Origin: Campylobacter concisus
GTDB taxonomy: Bacteria; Campylobacterota; Campylobacteria; Campylobacterales; Campylobacteraceae
Direction of reading: 5' to 3'
Assembly: GCF_002913715.1 (NCBI RefSeq)
Contig: NZ_PPCE01000001.1
Location: 62,001 to 126,000, forward strand
DNA length: 64,000 nucleotides
Part shown: one piece after another, positions 18,888 through 26,008 of the stretch
Position numbering within the stretch: the first letter of the stretch is position 1
How the letters are laid out: every line of letters begins with the position of its first letter
Made by a program: the position numbers and the translations under genes
Notes under the pieces: generated by a model
Told to the model about the DNA's origin: nothing
The model's input: only the letters and a program-made list of their open reading frames with translations
Database searches by the model: none

Positions 18888-19658
18888 CTAGTTATCTTTT
18901 GGCTCGTATTTGACCGCATAGTCAAATTTAGGCTTACTTAGGCTAAACTCAAAGCTATCTCTATCGACCGAGCCAACGCAGTAGTGGCTATCATAAAGGC
19001 GAAGCAAAAACTCCGCCATCTGCTCGCTCGTGTGGTACTTTTTAAACGCTTTGTCGTAGTCGTAGCTCTCTTTGCTAGTTGCCACCATGCCAAATTCTGT
19101 CTTTGTGGCAGCTGGGGCCAGCACTTTTGCCTGCATCTTTGCCTGCTTGTCCTGTGCTAGCTCGTGGTAAAGTCCCTCGCTAAAGGCACTTACGAAAAAT
19201 TTGCTAGCGCAGTATGTGACGGCATTTGGCACGATTTTGTAGCCGCCTATCGAAGAGATGTTTATAAGCTGTGTATCTTTGTCTTTATATTTTTTAGTAA
19301 AGAGCGTTGAGAGCGTCACAAGAGCGATGATGTTTAAATTTATCATCTGCGTGATTTTTTCTAAATTTTGCTCGCCAACCTTGTTATAGTCGCCAAAGCC
19401 AGCGTTGTTTATAAGCGCTTTTAGCTCAAATTTTTCTAATTTTTGCCAAAGCAAGAGGGCATTTTCTTGCTTTGAGAGATCGCAAAGCTCTATCACCACA
19501 TCGACATTTGCAAATTTAGCTATCTCGCTTTTTAGCTCCTCTAAAAGCTCGCCGCGCCTTGCAACTAGGATCAAATTCTCCCCACGCCTTGCAAATGCCT
19601 TTGTCGCGGCCGCTCCTATGCCTGAGCTTGCTCCAGTGATGGCGATGTATCTTTTCAC
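18888..19658 (-). CDS. Short-chain dehydrogenase/reductase
   Basis: 256 residues of the classical SDR fold. The cofactor motif is TGASSGIG near the N-terminus, followed by NNAGFGDYNKVG; the catalytic Ser and Y-x-x-x-K lie in SSIGGYK and YCASKF. It starts at an ATG that overlaps the previous gene by four bases. It should use NAD(P)H to reduce a carbonyl compound in the cytoplasm. The substrate is not predictable. It is part of the redox/esterase run from 14.3 to 21.5 kb. Confidence 0.85.
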   Translation of the reverse strand: MKRYIAITGASSGIGAAATKAFARRGENLILVARRGELLEELKSEIAKFANVDVVIELCDLSKQENALLLWQKLEKFELKALINNAGFGDYNKVGEQNLEKITQMINLNIIALVTLSTLFTKKYKDKDTQLINISSIGGYKIVPNAVTYCASKFFVSAFSEGLYHELAQDKQAKMQAKVLAPAATKTEFGMVATSKESYDYDKAFKKYHTSEQMAEFLLRLYDSHYCVGSVDRDSFEFSLSKPKFDYAVKYEPKDN

Positions 19659-20296
19659 TTCACATACTCCACTGGGCTATAAATTTTCACACCCTCGCTG
19701 TGGTCATCTTGTGCTACTTGCACGATCACTTTAGCGATGTCAGCTGCCTTCATCGGACGATACTCGTCAAAAAAGCCTTTTGGGATAAATTTAAACGCCT
19801 TTATCGCCAGATACTCGCCAAGTCTAAATTCCTTTCTCTCAGCCTCGATAAGTGGCAGTCTAGCGATATGAAATGAGCTATATCCAAGCTCTTTTATCTT
19901 TGCTTCTGCTTGACCCTTTGCCTTTAGGTAAAATGAGCCTGACTTTCTGTTTGCGCCTGCAGCTGAGAGCAAAACAAAGCGTTTCGCGCCGCACTCCAAG
20001 CCAAATTTGGCGAAATTTATCGGATAGGTCACATCGACTTTGTAAAACTGCTCTTTGTGCTTTGCCGCTTTCATCGTCGTGCCAAGCGCGCAAAAGACGT
20101 CATCAGCGATAAATGGCACCTCATCTTTAAAATCATCAAAATTTACTATCTTTACTTCAAGCTTTTCATGGGTAAATTCTAGCTCATGCCTAACAAGGGC
20201 GACCACCTTGTTATAGTGCTCACTCCCACATAAATCTTTTAAAATTTCACTTCCCACAGCGCCGCTGGCTCCTGCTATAAGGGCGACTTTTTTCAT
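19655..20296 (-). CDS. NAD(P)-binding atypical SDR (TIP30/HTATIP2-like)
   Basis: 213 residues. The N-terminus MKKVALIAGASGAVGSEIL is a Rossmann GASGxxG loop. VFCALGTTMKAAKHKEQFYKVD matches the C-A-L-G-T-T pattern of the TIP30-like atypical SDR group, whose role in bacteria is unclear. It overlaps the downstream SDR gene by four bases, so both are made together and may act on linked intermediates. Confidence 0.8.
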   Translation of the reverse strand: MKKVALIAGASGAVGSEILKDLCGSEHYNKVVALVRHELEFTHEKLEVKIVNFDDFKDEVPFIADDVFCALGTTMKAAKHKEQFYKVDVTYPINFAKFGLECGAKRFVLLSAAGANRKSGSFYLKAKGQAEAKIKELGYSSFHIARLPLIEAERKEFRLGEYLAIKAFKFIPKGFFDEYRPMKAADIAKVIVQVAQDDHSEGVKIYSPVEYVK

Positions 20297-20325
20297 GTTT
20301 ATCCTTTGTAAATTTTGGATAAATT

Positions 20326-21471
20326 CTATCTCGCTAAGGCAAAAATTTCGCTTATGGCCTCTTTTGTATAAATTTGCTCCAAGCCCCTGCCCTTGGCGTA
20401 GTCATAAACTAGCGCCATGATCTCGTCTAAATTTGACTCATCAACGCCGATTTCAATTAGGCTTGTTGGCGTGCCGATCTTGCTAAACCACTCTTTTAGC
20501 TTTTCAATACCTGCCTCTGCGTCATCTACGCCAAAAATTTCTTTGCCAAAGCGCTTAAATGCCTCTAAATTTCTACTCTTATACCACTTCATCCAAGCTG
20601 GCATCACGACACTTAGCCCAGCCCCGTGCGCGCAATCAACCACCGCACCTATGGCGTGCTCGATCATGTGATTTGGATAAGAGTAGCCAGCTGTGCCAAC
20701 GTAAGTTAAGCCATTTAGCGCCATCGTAGCAGCCCAGGTAAACTCACCTCTAGCATCGTAATTGTCTGGCTCTTTTAGTAAAATTTCAGTCGTTTTCATA
20801 ACGGTTTTTATGTTTGCTTCGATGTATAAATTTATGATCTCAGGCTGAATGCTCGCCGTAAAGTAGCCCTCGATGCTGTGAGCGATGATATCAGAAGCAG
20901 AATAGACCAAGTACTCCTTGCTAACACTCGCTTGAAGAAGCGGATTTATCACTGAAACTTTTGGGTAAAGACAAGCTCCGTGCATAGCAAATTTCTGTTT
21001 CGTGGCTTCGTTTGTGACGACCGAGCCGCCGTTCATCTCTGAGCCAGTTGCCGCAAGCGTTATGATGTCAAAGATCATAAGCGCTTCTCTTGGATCTTTG
21101 CCGGTAAAAAAGTCCCAAACGTCGCCGTTATATTTAACTCCAGCAGCCACAGCCTTTGCCGTGTCAAGCACTGAGCCACCGCCTATGGCTAGCACACTAT
21201 CGACACCTTGCTTTTTAGCTAAATTTATAGCCTCATTTACCTTGCTTAGCACCGGATTTGACTTCACGCCACCGATCTTGCAAAACTCAATGCCATTAAC
21301 ACTTAGACTCTTTGCTGCGACATCAAAAAGGCCATTTTTTATGATCCTATCGCTGCCATAGATGATAAGCGTCTTTTTAACGCCAAATTCCTTCATATAT
21401 CTGCCGATATTTTGCTCTTTGTCTTTGCCAAATTCTATTTTTGTAGGGTTTAAAAAGCTAAAATTTTGCAT
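20326..21471 (-). CDS. Iron-containing alcohol dehydrogenase (butanol dehydrogenase-like)
   Basis: 381 residues of the group III (Fe-dependent) alcohol dehydrogenase family, similar to YqhD/BdhA. The NAD(P) loop is AIGGGSVLDTAKA. Metal ligands lie in the region around SYPNHMIEHAIGAVVDCAHGAGLS. It reduces aldehydes to alcohols, mostly with NADPH in this subgroup, in the cytoplasm. A strong ribosome site (AAGGAGAAACT) precedes the ATG. It is the first gene of the minus-strand redox/esterase run and could detoxify aldehydes released from ester substrates; that is inference. Confidence 0.9.
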   Translation of the reverse strand: MQNFSFLNPTKIEFGKDKEQNIGRYMKEFGVKKTLIIYGSDRIIKNGLFDVAAKSLSVNGIEFCKIGGVKSNPVLSKVNEAINLAKKQGVDSVLAIGGGSVLDTAKAVAAGVKYNGDVWDFFTGKDPREALMIFDIITLAATGSEMNGGSVVTNEATKQKFAMHGACLYPKVSVINPLLQASVSKEYLVYSASDIIAHSIEGYFTASIQPEIINLYIEANIKTVMKTTEILLKEPDNYDARGEFTWAATMALNGLTYVGTAGYSYPNHMIEHAIGAVVDCAHGAGLSVVMPAWMKWYKSRNLEAFKRFGKEIFGVDDAEAGIEKLKEWFSKIGTPTSLIEIGVDESNLDEIMALVYDYAKGRGLEQIYTKEAISEIFALAR

Positions 21472-21545
21472 AGTTTCTCCTTATTAGTTTTAATGATTAT
21501 AGTTTTGCAAAGCAAAAATTTTTGTTAAAAATAATGAGTAGAAAT

Positions 21546-22220
21546 TTAAAAATTTCTTAGTTTAATAGGAAGTTTTGAGATGATTTTTTTCGGATCAAAG
21601 CTACTTTTAGCATCAACTAAATTTCCAAAATTTTCACCTGTGCTAAGGAATTTTTGCAGATAATAATTACCTCTATAACCAAACTCGTAAAGAACTTCAG
21701 ACATCTGAGCTATATCAATCTCACTTAACAAGTCTGCATGTACAGTCGTTCTAACTTCAAAGTCAAAATTTATTTCAAGTAGATATTTTAGTGTGCTAAT
21801 AAATTTTTCATATAAATTTGAGCCAGTTATGCCCGTAAATTTCTCTTTTGGTGCTTTAAAATCAAGTGCGATATAGTCAATCAGCCCTTCACCTATCGCC
21901 TCTTTTAAAATCTCAATATGAGAGCCATTTGTATCGACCTTTAGGTAAAAATTTCTTGACTTGACCTCTCTTGCAAGTTTTAAAAACAAAGGATTTGCTG
22001 TGCATTCGCCACCGCTAAAGACAATGCCATTTAGCTTGCCTATGCGGCGATCTAAGAAGTTACAAACCTCATCCATTTCTATATTGCCATTTGAATTTAC
22101 AACTTCTATATTGTAACAATACACGCATCGCATATTACAGCCTGCAAACCAAACTACCGCAGCCACTTTGTCTGGATAATCAAGCGTAGTAAATGGCGTT
22201 ATACTAAAGACTTTATGCAA
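21546..22220 (-). CDS. nrdG: Anaerobic ribonucleotide reductase activating enzyme (radical SAM)
   Basis: 224 residues. It uses S-adenosylmethionine and a [4Fe-4S] cluster to place a radical on the glycine of NrdD. The cluster motif is C-x-x-x-C-x-x-C in FAGCNMRCVYCYN, and VFSGGECTANP is the SAM-binding GGE motif. The start is TTG at 22220 with AAAAGG nine bases before it. It lies after the 56-aa glycyl-radical gene, separated by a strong hairpin. Its target is therefore the small split NrdD tail rather than the large subunit. Confidence 0.92.
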   Translation of the reverse strand: MHKVFSITPFTTLDYPDKVAAVVWFAGCNMRCVYCYNIEVVNSNGNIEMDEVCNFLDRRIGKLNGIVFSGGECTANPLFLKLAREVKSRNFYLKVDTNGSHIEILKEAIGEGLIDYIALDFKAPKEKFTGITGSNLYEKFISTLKYLLEINFDFEVRTTVHADLLSEIDIAQMSEVLYEFGYRGNYYLQKFLSTGENFGNLVDAKSSFDPKKIISKLPIKLRNF

Positions 22221-22242
22221 ATTTATGGACCTTTTGAGATTT

Positions 22243-22270
22243 AAAAGGCACAGAAGATTGTGCCTTTTTT
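22243..22270 (-). terminator. Symmetric hairpin between the glycyl-radical gene and nrdG
   Basis: AAAAGGCACA and TGTGCCTTTT form a perfect 10-bp stem with an eight-base loop. Six T residues end it on the plus strand and TTTTAAAT on the minus strand. In the direction of nrd transcription it would act as a partial terminator or a processing/stability element, lowering nrdG expression. Confidence 0.6.
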
Positions 22271-22304
22271 ATTTGAGTTTTTATGTTTTTATTGGCTGCG
22301 GTGA

Positions 22305-22475
22305 TTATCTTTTGCAGCAACTTGCGTATTCGTCAAATTTAATACGCTCTTTATGCTCGCCTTTTTTACCAAGGTTAAAGCTCTCAACTGGGCGATGATA
22401 ACCCATAACACGAGTATAGACTACGCATTTTGTGCGTTTATCTTGTACTTTTTCTAAAATTTCTTTTTCTGTCAT
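22305..22475 (-). CDS. Separate glycyl-radical C-terminal piece of anaerobic ribonucleotide reductase (56 aa)
   Basis: 56 residues containing TRVMGYHRPVESFNLGKKGEHKER. This is the C-terminal glycyl-radical region of NrdD (R-V-x-G-Y, radical glycine at residue 25 here, then G-K-x-x-E). It starts ATG with a very strong AAGGAGAGG site. The start is in the same frame as the large nrdD gene, three codons after its TAA stop, so one in-frame stop divides what is a single protein elsewhere. It has a lone Cys at 17 and a C-terminal Cys-Cys. NrdG would form the radical here, and the piece must dock into the large subunit, much as GrcA/YfiD does in pyruvate formate-lyase. Confidence 0.88.
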   Translation of the reverse strand: MTEKEILEKVQDKRTKCVVYTRVMGYHRPVESFNLGKKGEHKERIKFDEYASCCKR

Positions 22476-22484
22476 TTCCTCTCC

Positions 22485-24587
22485 TTATTTGGAATTGTTT
22501 TTCTCTTTTTCTATTAATTCTGCATCGCAAAGCGGACAAAATTCATGCTCTCCGGCAATGTAACCATGTTTTGAACAAACACTAAATACTGGCGTTATCG
22601 TGATATATGGAAGCTTATAATTTGAGATTATGCTCTTTACAAGCTCCTTGCAAGCTTTAGGTGAGCTGATCCTTTCTTTCATATAAAGGTGAAATACTGT
22701 GCCGCCAGTATATGAAGTCTGAAGATCATCTTGCAAATCAAGTGCCTCGTAAGCATCATCTGTAAAATTTGCTGGAAGCTGGGTTGAGTTTGTATAGTAA
22801 ATATTCTCCCCGCCACCTGCTTGGATGATGTCTGGATAGCGCTTTTTATCCTCTTTAGCAAAGCGGTACGTTGTGCCCTCAGCTGGAGTCGCCTCAAGGT
22901 TGTATAAATTTCCAGTCTCTTCTTGAAATGTCCTTATCTTATCGCGCAAAAACTCGACCATCTCAATAGCAAAATCGCGTCCAAATTTTGTTGAGATATT
23001 CTCTTTATCATTTGTGAAATTTCTAAGAAGTTCGTTCATACCATTTATACCGATCGTACTAAAGTGGTTATTAAAGTGCTTTAGATATCTAGCCGTATAA
23101 GGATAAAGCCCCCTGTCATACATCTCTTGTATAAATTTACGCTTCTTTTCAAGTGTCGATTTAGCAAGCTCCAAAAGATAGCTTAGCCTGTTATAAAGTG
23201 CGACTTTATCGCCTTTGAAGTTGTAGCCTAGGCGAGCTAAATTTATAGTGACAACGCCGATAGAGCCTGTCATCTCAGCACTACCAAAAAGACCACCGCC
23301 TCGTTTTAAAAGCTCCCTTAGATCAAGCTGCAAACGGCAGCACATAGAGCGAACATGTCCTGGTTTGTAGGCTTTTTCGTTTTCTATCTTATTGCCATTT
23401 TCATCGTAAGTATATTGTGAACCGATAAAATTTTGAAAGTAGCTTGAGCCCATTTTGGCAGTATTTTCAAAGAGCACATCCGCCACTTCACTATCCCAGT
23501 CAAAATCCTCTGTAATATTTACCGTTGGTATCGGAAATGTAAAAGGCTGTGAGCACTTGTCGCCAGCTGTTAAAACCTCGTAAAATGCCTTATCTATGCG
23601 TGCCATCTCTGGCTCGAAGTCCTTGTAGGTCATATCGATTAGTTTTTCTCTGCCACGCTCGTTTGCTTTTTTCAAAATTTTCTCATCTTTTACGTTTGTA
23701 AAAAGGTGTATATCATCGCTCGTTGGGATCTGATCTCTTAGATCACTTGGGCAGGTGATGTCTATCGTTACGTTTGTAAATGGGCTTTGTCCCCAGCGCG
23801 CAGGGACGTTTAGGTTAAATATAAAGCTAGTTATCGCCTTTTTGATCTCGGCGTCGCTTAGATCGTCTTTGAAGACGTAAGGCGCAAGGTAGGTGTCAAA
23901 GCTAGAAAACGCCTGAGCACCCGCCCACTCGCTTTGCAAAATTCCTAAGAAATTCGCCATTTGATAAAGCGCCTCTCTAAAGTGCTTTGGCGCCTTGCTC
24001 TCGACCCTGCCACGAACGCCGTTAAAGCCCTCATTTAGCAAAGCTCGCAAACTCCAGCCAGCGCAGTATCCTGTAAGGCAGTCAAGGTCGTGGATGTGGT
24101 AGTCACCATTTCTGTGAGCAAGACCTTCTTCTTTGCTATAAACAGCGTCTAGCCAGTAGTTTGCTATGACTTTACCAGCGGTGTTGTTGATGAGTCCTGC
24201 GTTTGAGTAGCTTGTATTTGAGTTTGCAGAAATTCTCCAGTCGGTGCCGTTTATATACTCATTTATCGTTTGGGTTGAGTTTATGTAGGTCGTATCTTCG
24301 TTTAGCCCTAAAATTTGCTCACGTTGAAGCTTATGTGTGTGGCGGTAGAGCATAAAGCTCTTTAAAACGTCGAAATATCCGCTATTAAATAGCTCTTTTT
24401 CGATCGCATCTTGGATGTCTTCGACTGTTATCGCGCTTGATTTTTGAAAGATATCTTGGACAACATTTGTAAAAACTTTCTCATCATAAGCTAAATTTTC
24501 ACTAGCAAATGCTTTTTTTATCGCATCTACTATCTTATATGCTACAAATTCTTGTCTTGTGCCATCTCTCTTCAAAATCTCACGCAT
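22485..24587 (-). CDS. nrdD: Anaerobic ribonucleoside-triphosphate reductase, large part lacking the glycyl-radical tail
   Basis: 700 residues. An N-terminal ATP-cone (about 1-90, REILKRDGTRQEF) for allosteric control is followed by the ten-stranded barrel of class III reductases. Active-site cysteines lie in HDLDCLTGYCAGWSL and MCCRLQLDLREL. The chain ends with the zinc-ribbon pattern CSKHG...CPLC and then a TAA stop. Normal NrdD continues for about 50 residues with R-V-x-G-Y, which here is a separate downstream gene. It makes deoxynucleotides from NTPs without oxygen. It depends on the 56-aa protein and NrdG. Confidence 0.93.
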   Translation of the reverse strand: MREILKRDGTRQEFVAYKIVDAIKKAFASENLAYDEKVFTNVVQDIFQKSSAITVEDIQDAIEKELFNSGYFDVLKSFMLYRHTHKLQREQILGLNEDTTYINSTQTINEYINGTDWRISANSNTSYSNAGLINNTAGKVIANYWLDAVYSKEEGLAHRNGDYHIHDLDCLTGYCAGWSLRALLNEGFNGVRGRVESKAPKHFREALYQMANFLGILQSEWAGAQAFSSFDTYLAPYVFKDDLSDAEIKKAITSFIFNLNVPARWGQSPFTNVTIDITCPSDLRDQIPTSDDIHLFTNVKDEKILKKANERGREKLIDMTYKDFEPEMARIDKAFYEVLTAGDKCSQPFTFPIPTVNITEDFDWDSEVADVLFENTAKMGSSYFQNFIGSQYTYDENGNKIENEKAYKPGHVRSMCCRLQLDLRELLKRGGGLFGSAEMTGSIGVVTINLARLGYNFKGDKVALYNRLSYLLELAKSTLEKKRKFIQEMYDRGLYPYTARYLKHFNNHFSTIGINGMNELLRNFTNDKENISTKFGRDFAIEMVEFLRDKIRTFQEETGNLYNLEATPAEGTTYRFAKEDKKRYPDIIQAGGGENIYYTNSTQLPANFTDDAYEALDLQDDLQTSYTGGTVFHLYMKERISSPKACKELVKSIISNYKLPYITITPVFSVCSKHGYIAGEHEFCPLCDAELIEKEKNNSK

Positions 24588-24839
24588 TACTCGCTCTTTC
24601 TTCTAAATTTTTCAATATAAAGTTTAAAAGTATAGGACAAGAAAGCTTAAACAATAGATAACTATTTTATCTTGTTTAATAATATTTATCAAAAAATATA
24701 AAATTTTAGAGAGTTTTCTTAAGTATATTTTTACGTGTTTTAAGTATATTAAACTAAAATTTGATTATTTTTACTTAAATAATTATTTTAATTTTAGTTT
24801 TTAAAAATAGTATATTAATTAGACTATATAGCATTATGG
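24588..24839. other. AT-rich spacer upstream of nrdD
   Basis: About 250 bases, almost entirely A and T, between nrdD and the two-gene cassette. I see no gene. It contains many TATAAT-like matches and presumably the nrdD promoter, but the composition prevents a specific call. Confidence 0.4.
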
Positions 24840-25397
24840 CTATTTAATTTTATAGATATCCAGAATATATTTTTCTATATCTGCTTCGCTTGGCGGAGAT
24901 AATAATTTTTGAGTTTTTAATTGTTTTATATCTATTTTTCCATATATAAGATCCAACATATCAAATTCCATTTCTAAAATAATAAATTTATTATCTAACC
25001 ATTTTGCAAAAAAGAGATATTCTATATGTGAACTAATATTCTCTTCACAATTACTATATTCTTCTACTGTTTTTGCTATTTCGCCACTATCCTGCATATA
25101 TTTTATGGTGCTATCACTCCAATTATTATCTTTTATATTCATTTCTATAAACTCTTTTTCGTAAACTTTTTTACATATATCGACAAATCTTTGCTTTGCT
25201 TCTACTGCTTTTAAAAAACTATCTTTCCATAATTTATAATCAGGTTCTTGAATATGCAAAATTTCTTGATATTTTTTCATGTTAGATGAATATATTTTTA
25301 TTATATTTTGATAATTATCTCTTTCTGAAATACTTTTAGCATTATCTAAATACTTGTATAATGCATTAAGTTCTTGTCCTATTTTATCAATTGGCAA
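24840..25397 (-). CDS. Hypothetical protein, 185 aa, second gene of a cassette between nrdA and nrdD
   Basis: Not recognised. The TTG-started frame begins two bases after the stop of the upstream coiled-coil membrane protein gene, so translation is probably coupled; no ribosome site of its own is clear. The product is helical and charged, with no signal peptide or membrane segment, and three scattered cysteines (residues 75, 117 and one nearby). Base composition is more AT-rich than the nrd genes around it. A first internal ATG would drop about 34 residues. It may interact with the cytoplasmic coiled coil of its neighbour. Confidence 0.55.
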   Translation of the reverse strand: MPIDKIGQELNALYKYLDNAKSISERDNYQNIIKIYSSNMKKYQEILHIQEPDYKLWKDSFLKAVEAKQRFVDICKKVYEKEFIEMNIKDNNWSDSTIKYMQDSGEIAKTVEEYSNCEENISSHIEYLFFAKWLDNKFIILEMEFDMLDLIYGKIDIKQLKTQKLLSPPSEADIEKYILDIYKIK

Positions 25398-25399
25398 GA

Positions 25400-25954
25400 T
25401 CAGAGTTTTTTTAAATTTTGTTCAATATTATTAATATTTTTTATTTTAAAAATATTAGAGATATTTTTATCGAGCAATAAGTCAGACAACATACTTTTAT
25501 GAGAAATATATTTAATTGTTGTATTTGTATATAAATTTTTTATATCTATTAAATTTTGTTTAGCAACCAACTCTTTATTTTTTAGATCTTTTATATTTTT
25601 TTCATACACTTCCATTTGTTGAATTAAGTCGTTATTGGTGTTTTTAAGCTCGTTTTCTTTCTTGTTAAGTTCGGCTATTCTAATATTGGTCACATTAAGT
25701 TCATTTGATTTCTTTAATAATTCTTTGCTAATTTTTTGATTTTCGATGGTAATATTTTGTTCTTTTTCGTTTAATATAGCTACTTGTTTTTCTAGCATTT
25801 TAATTTCAAATGTTGGTTTGATTGTATAAATATATCCGTATATGGCAGTTATTGCAACAATAATAGTTGCAATATTACCAAGAATAGAATAAGTATCTTT
25901 ATTTTTTAAAATTCTATAAACGTATTTTATAAAATACAACAACCATACTTTCAT
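25400..25954 (-). CDS. Hypothetical membrane-anchored coiled-coil protein, 184 aa
   Basis: Not recognised. One membrane helix at about residues 23-45 (YSILGNIATIIVAITAIYGYIY) follows a short basic N-terminus. A long coiled coil (about 50-140) rich in Glu, Lys, Asn and Ile comes next, then a helical tail. Topology and AT-rich composition resemble accessory proteins found in variable chromosomal spots. It is the first gene of a two-gene cassette placed between nrdA and nrdD. I see no nuclease, toxin or transport motif, so no function is assigned. Confidence 0.6.
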   Translation of the reverse strand: MKVWLLYFIKYVYRILKNKDTYSILGNIATIIVAITAIYGYIYTIKPTFEIKMLEKQVAILNEKEQNITIENQKISKELLKKSNELNVTNIRIAELNKKENELKNTNNDLIQQMEVYEKNIKDLKNKELVAKQNLIDIKNLYTNTTIKYISHKSMLSDLLLDKNISNIFKIKNINNIEQNLKKL

Positions 25955-26008
25955 AGCTTTATTACTCCAAAATAAGAAAACAAATCAAACATCTTTGTGA
26001 AAAGTTCT

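Noticed and set aside
19873-20112. Frames on both strands inside the TIP30-like gene
   Set aside because: They are shadows of a well-supported coding sequence; the cysteine- and arginine-rich products have no recognisable features.
22485-22487. Stop of nrdD read as a sequencing error or nonsense mutation
   Set aside because: A very strong ribosome site sits exactly between the stop and a well-placed ATG, which favours a real split gene; comparison with relatives would settle it.
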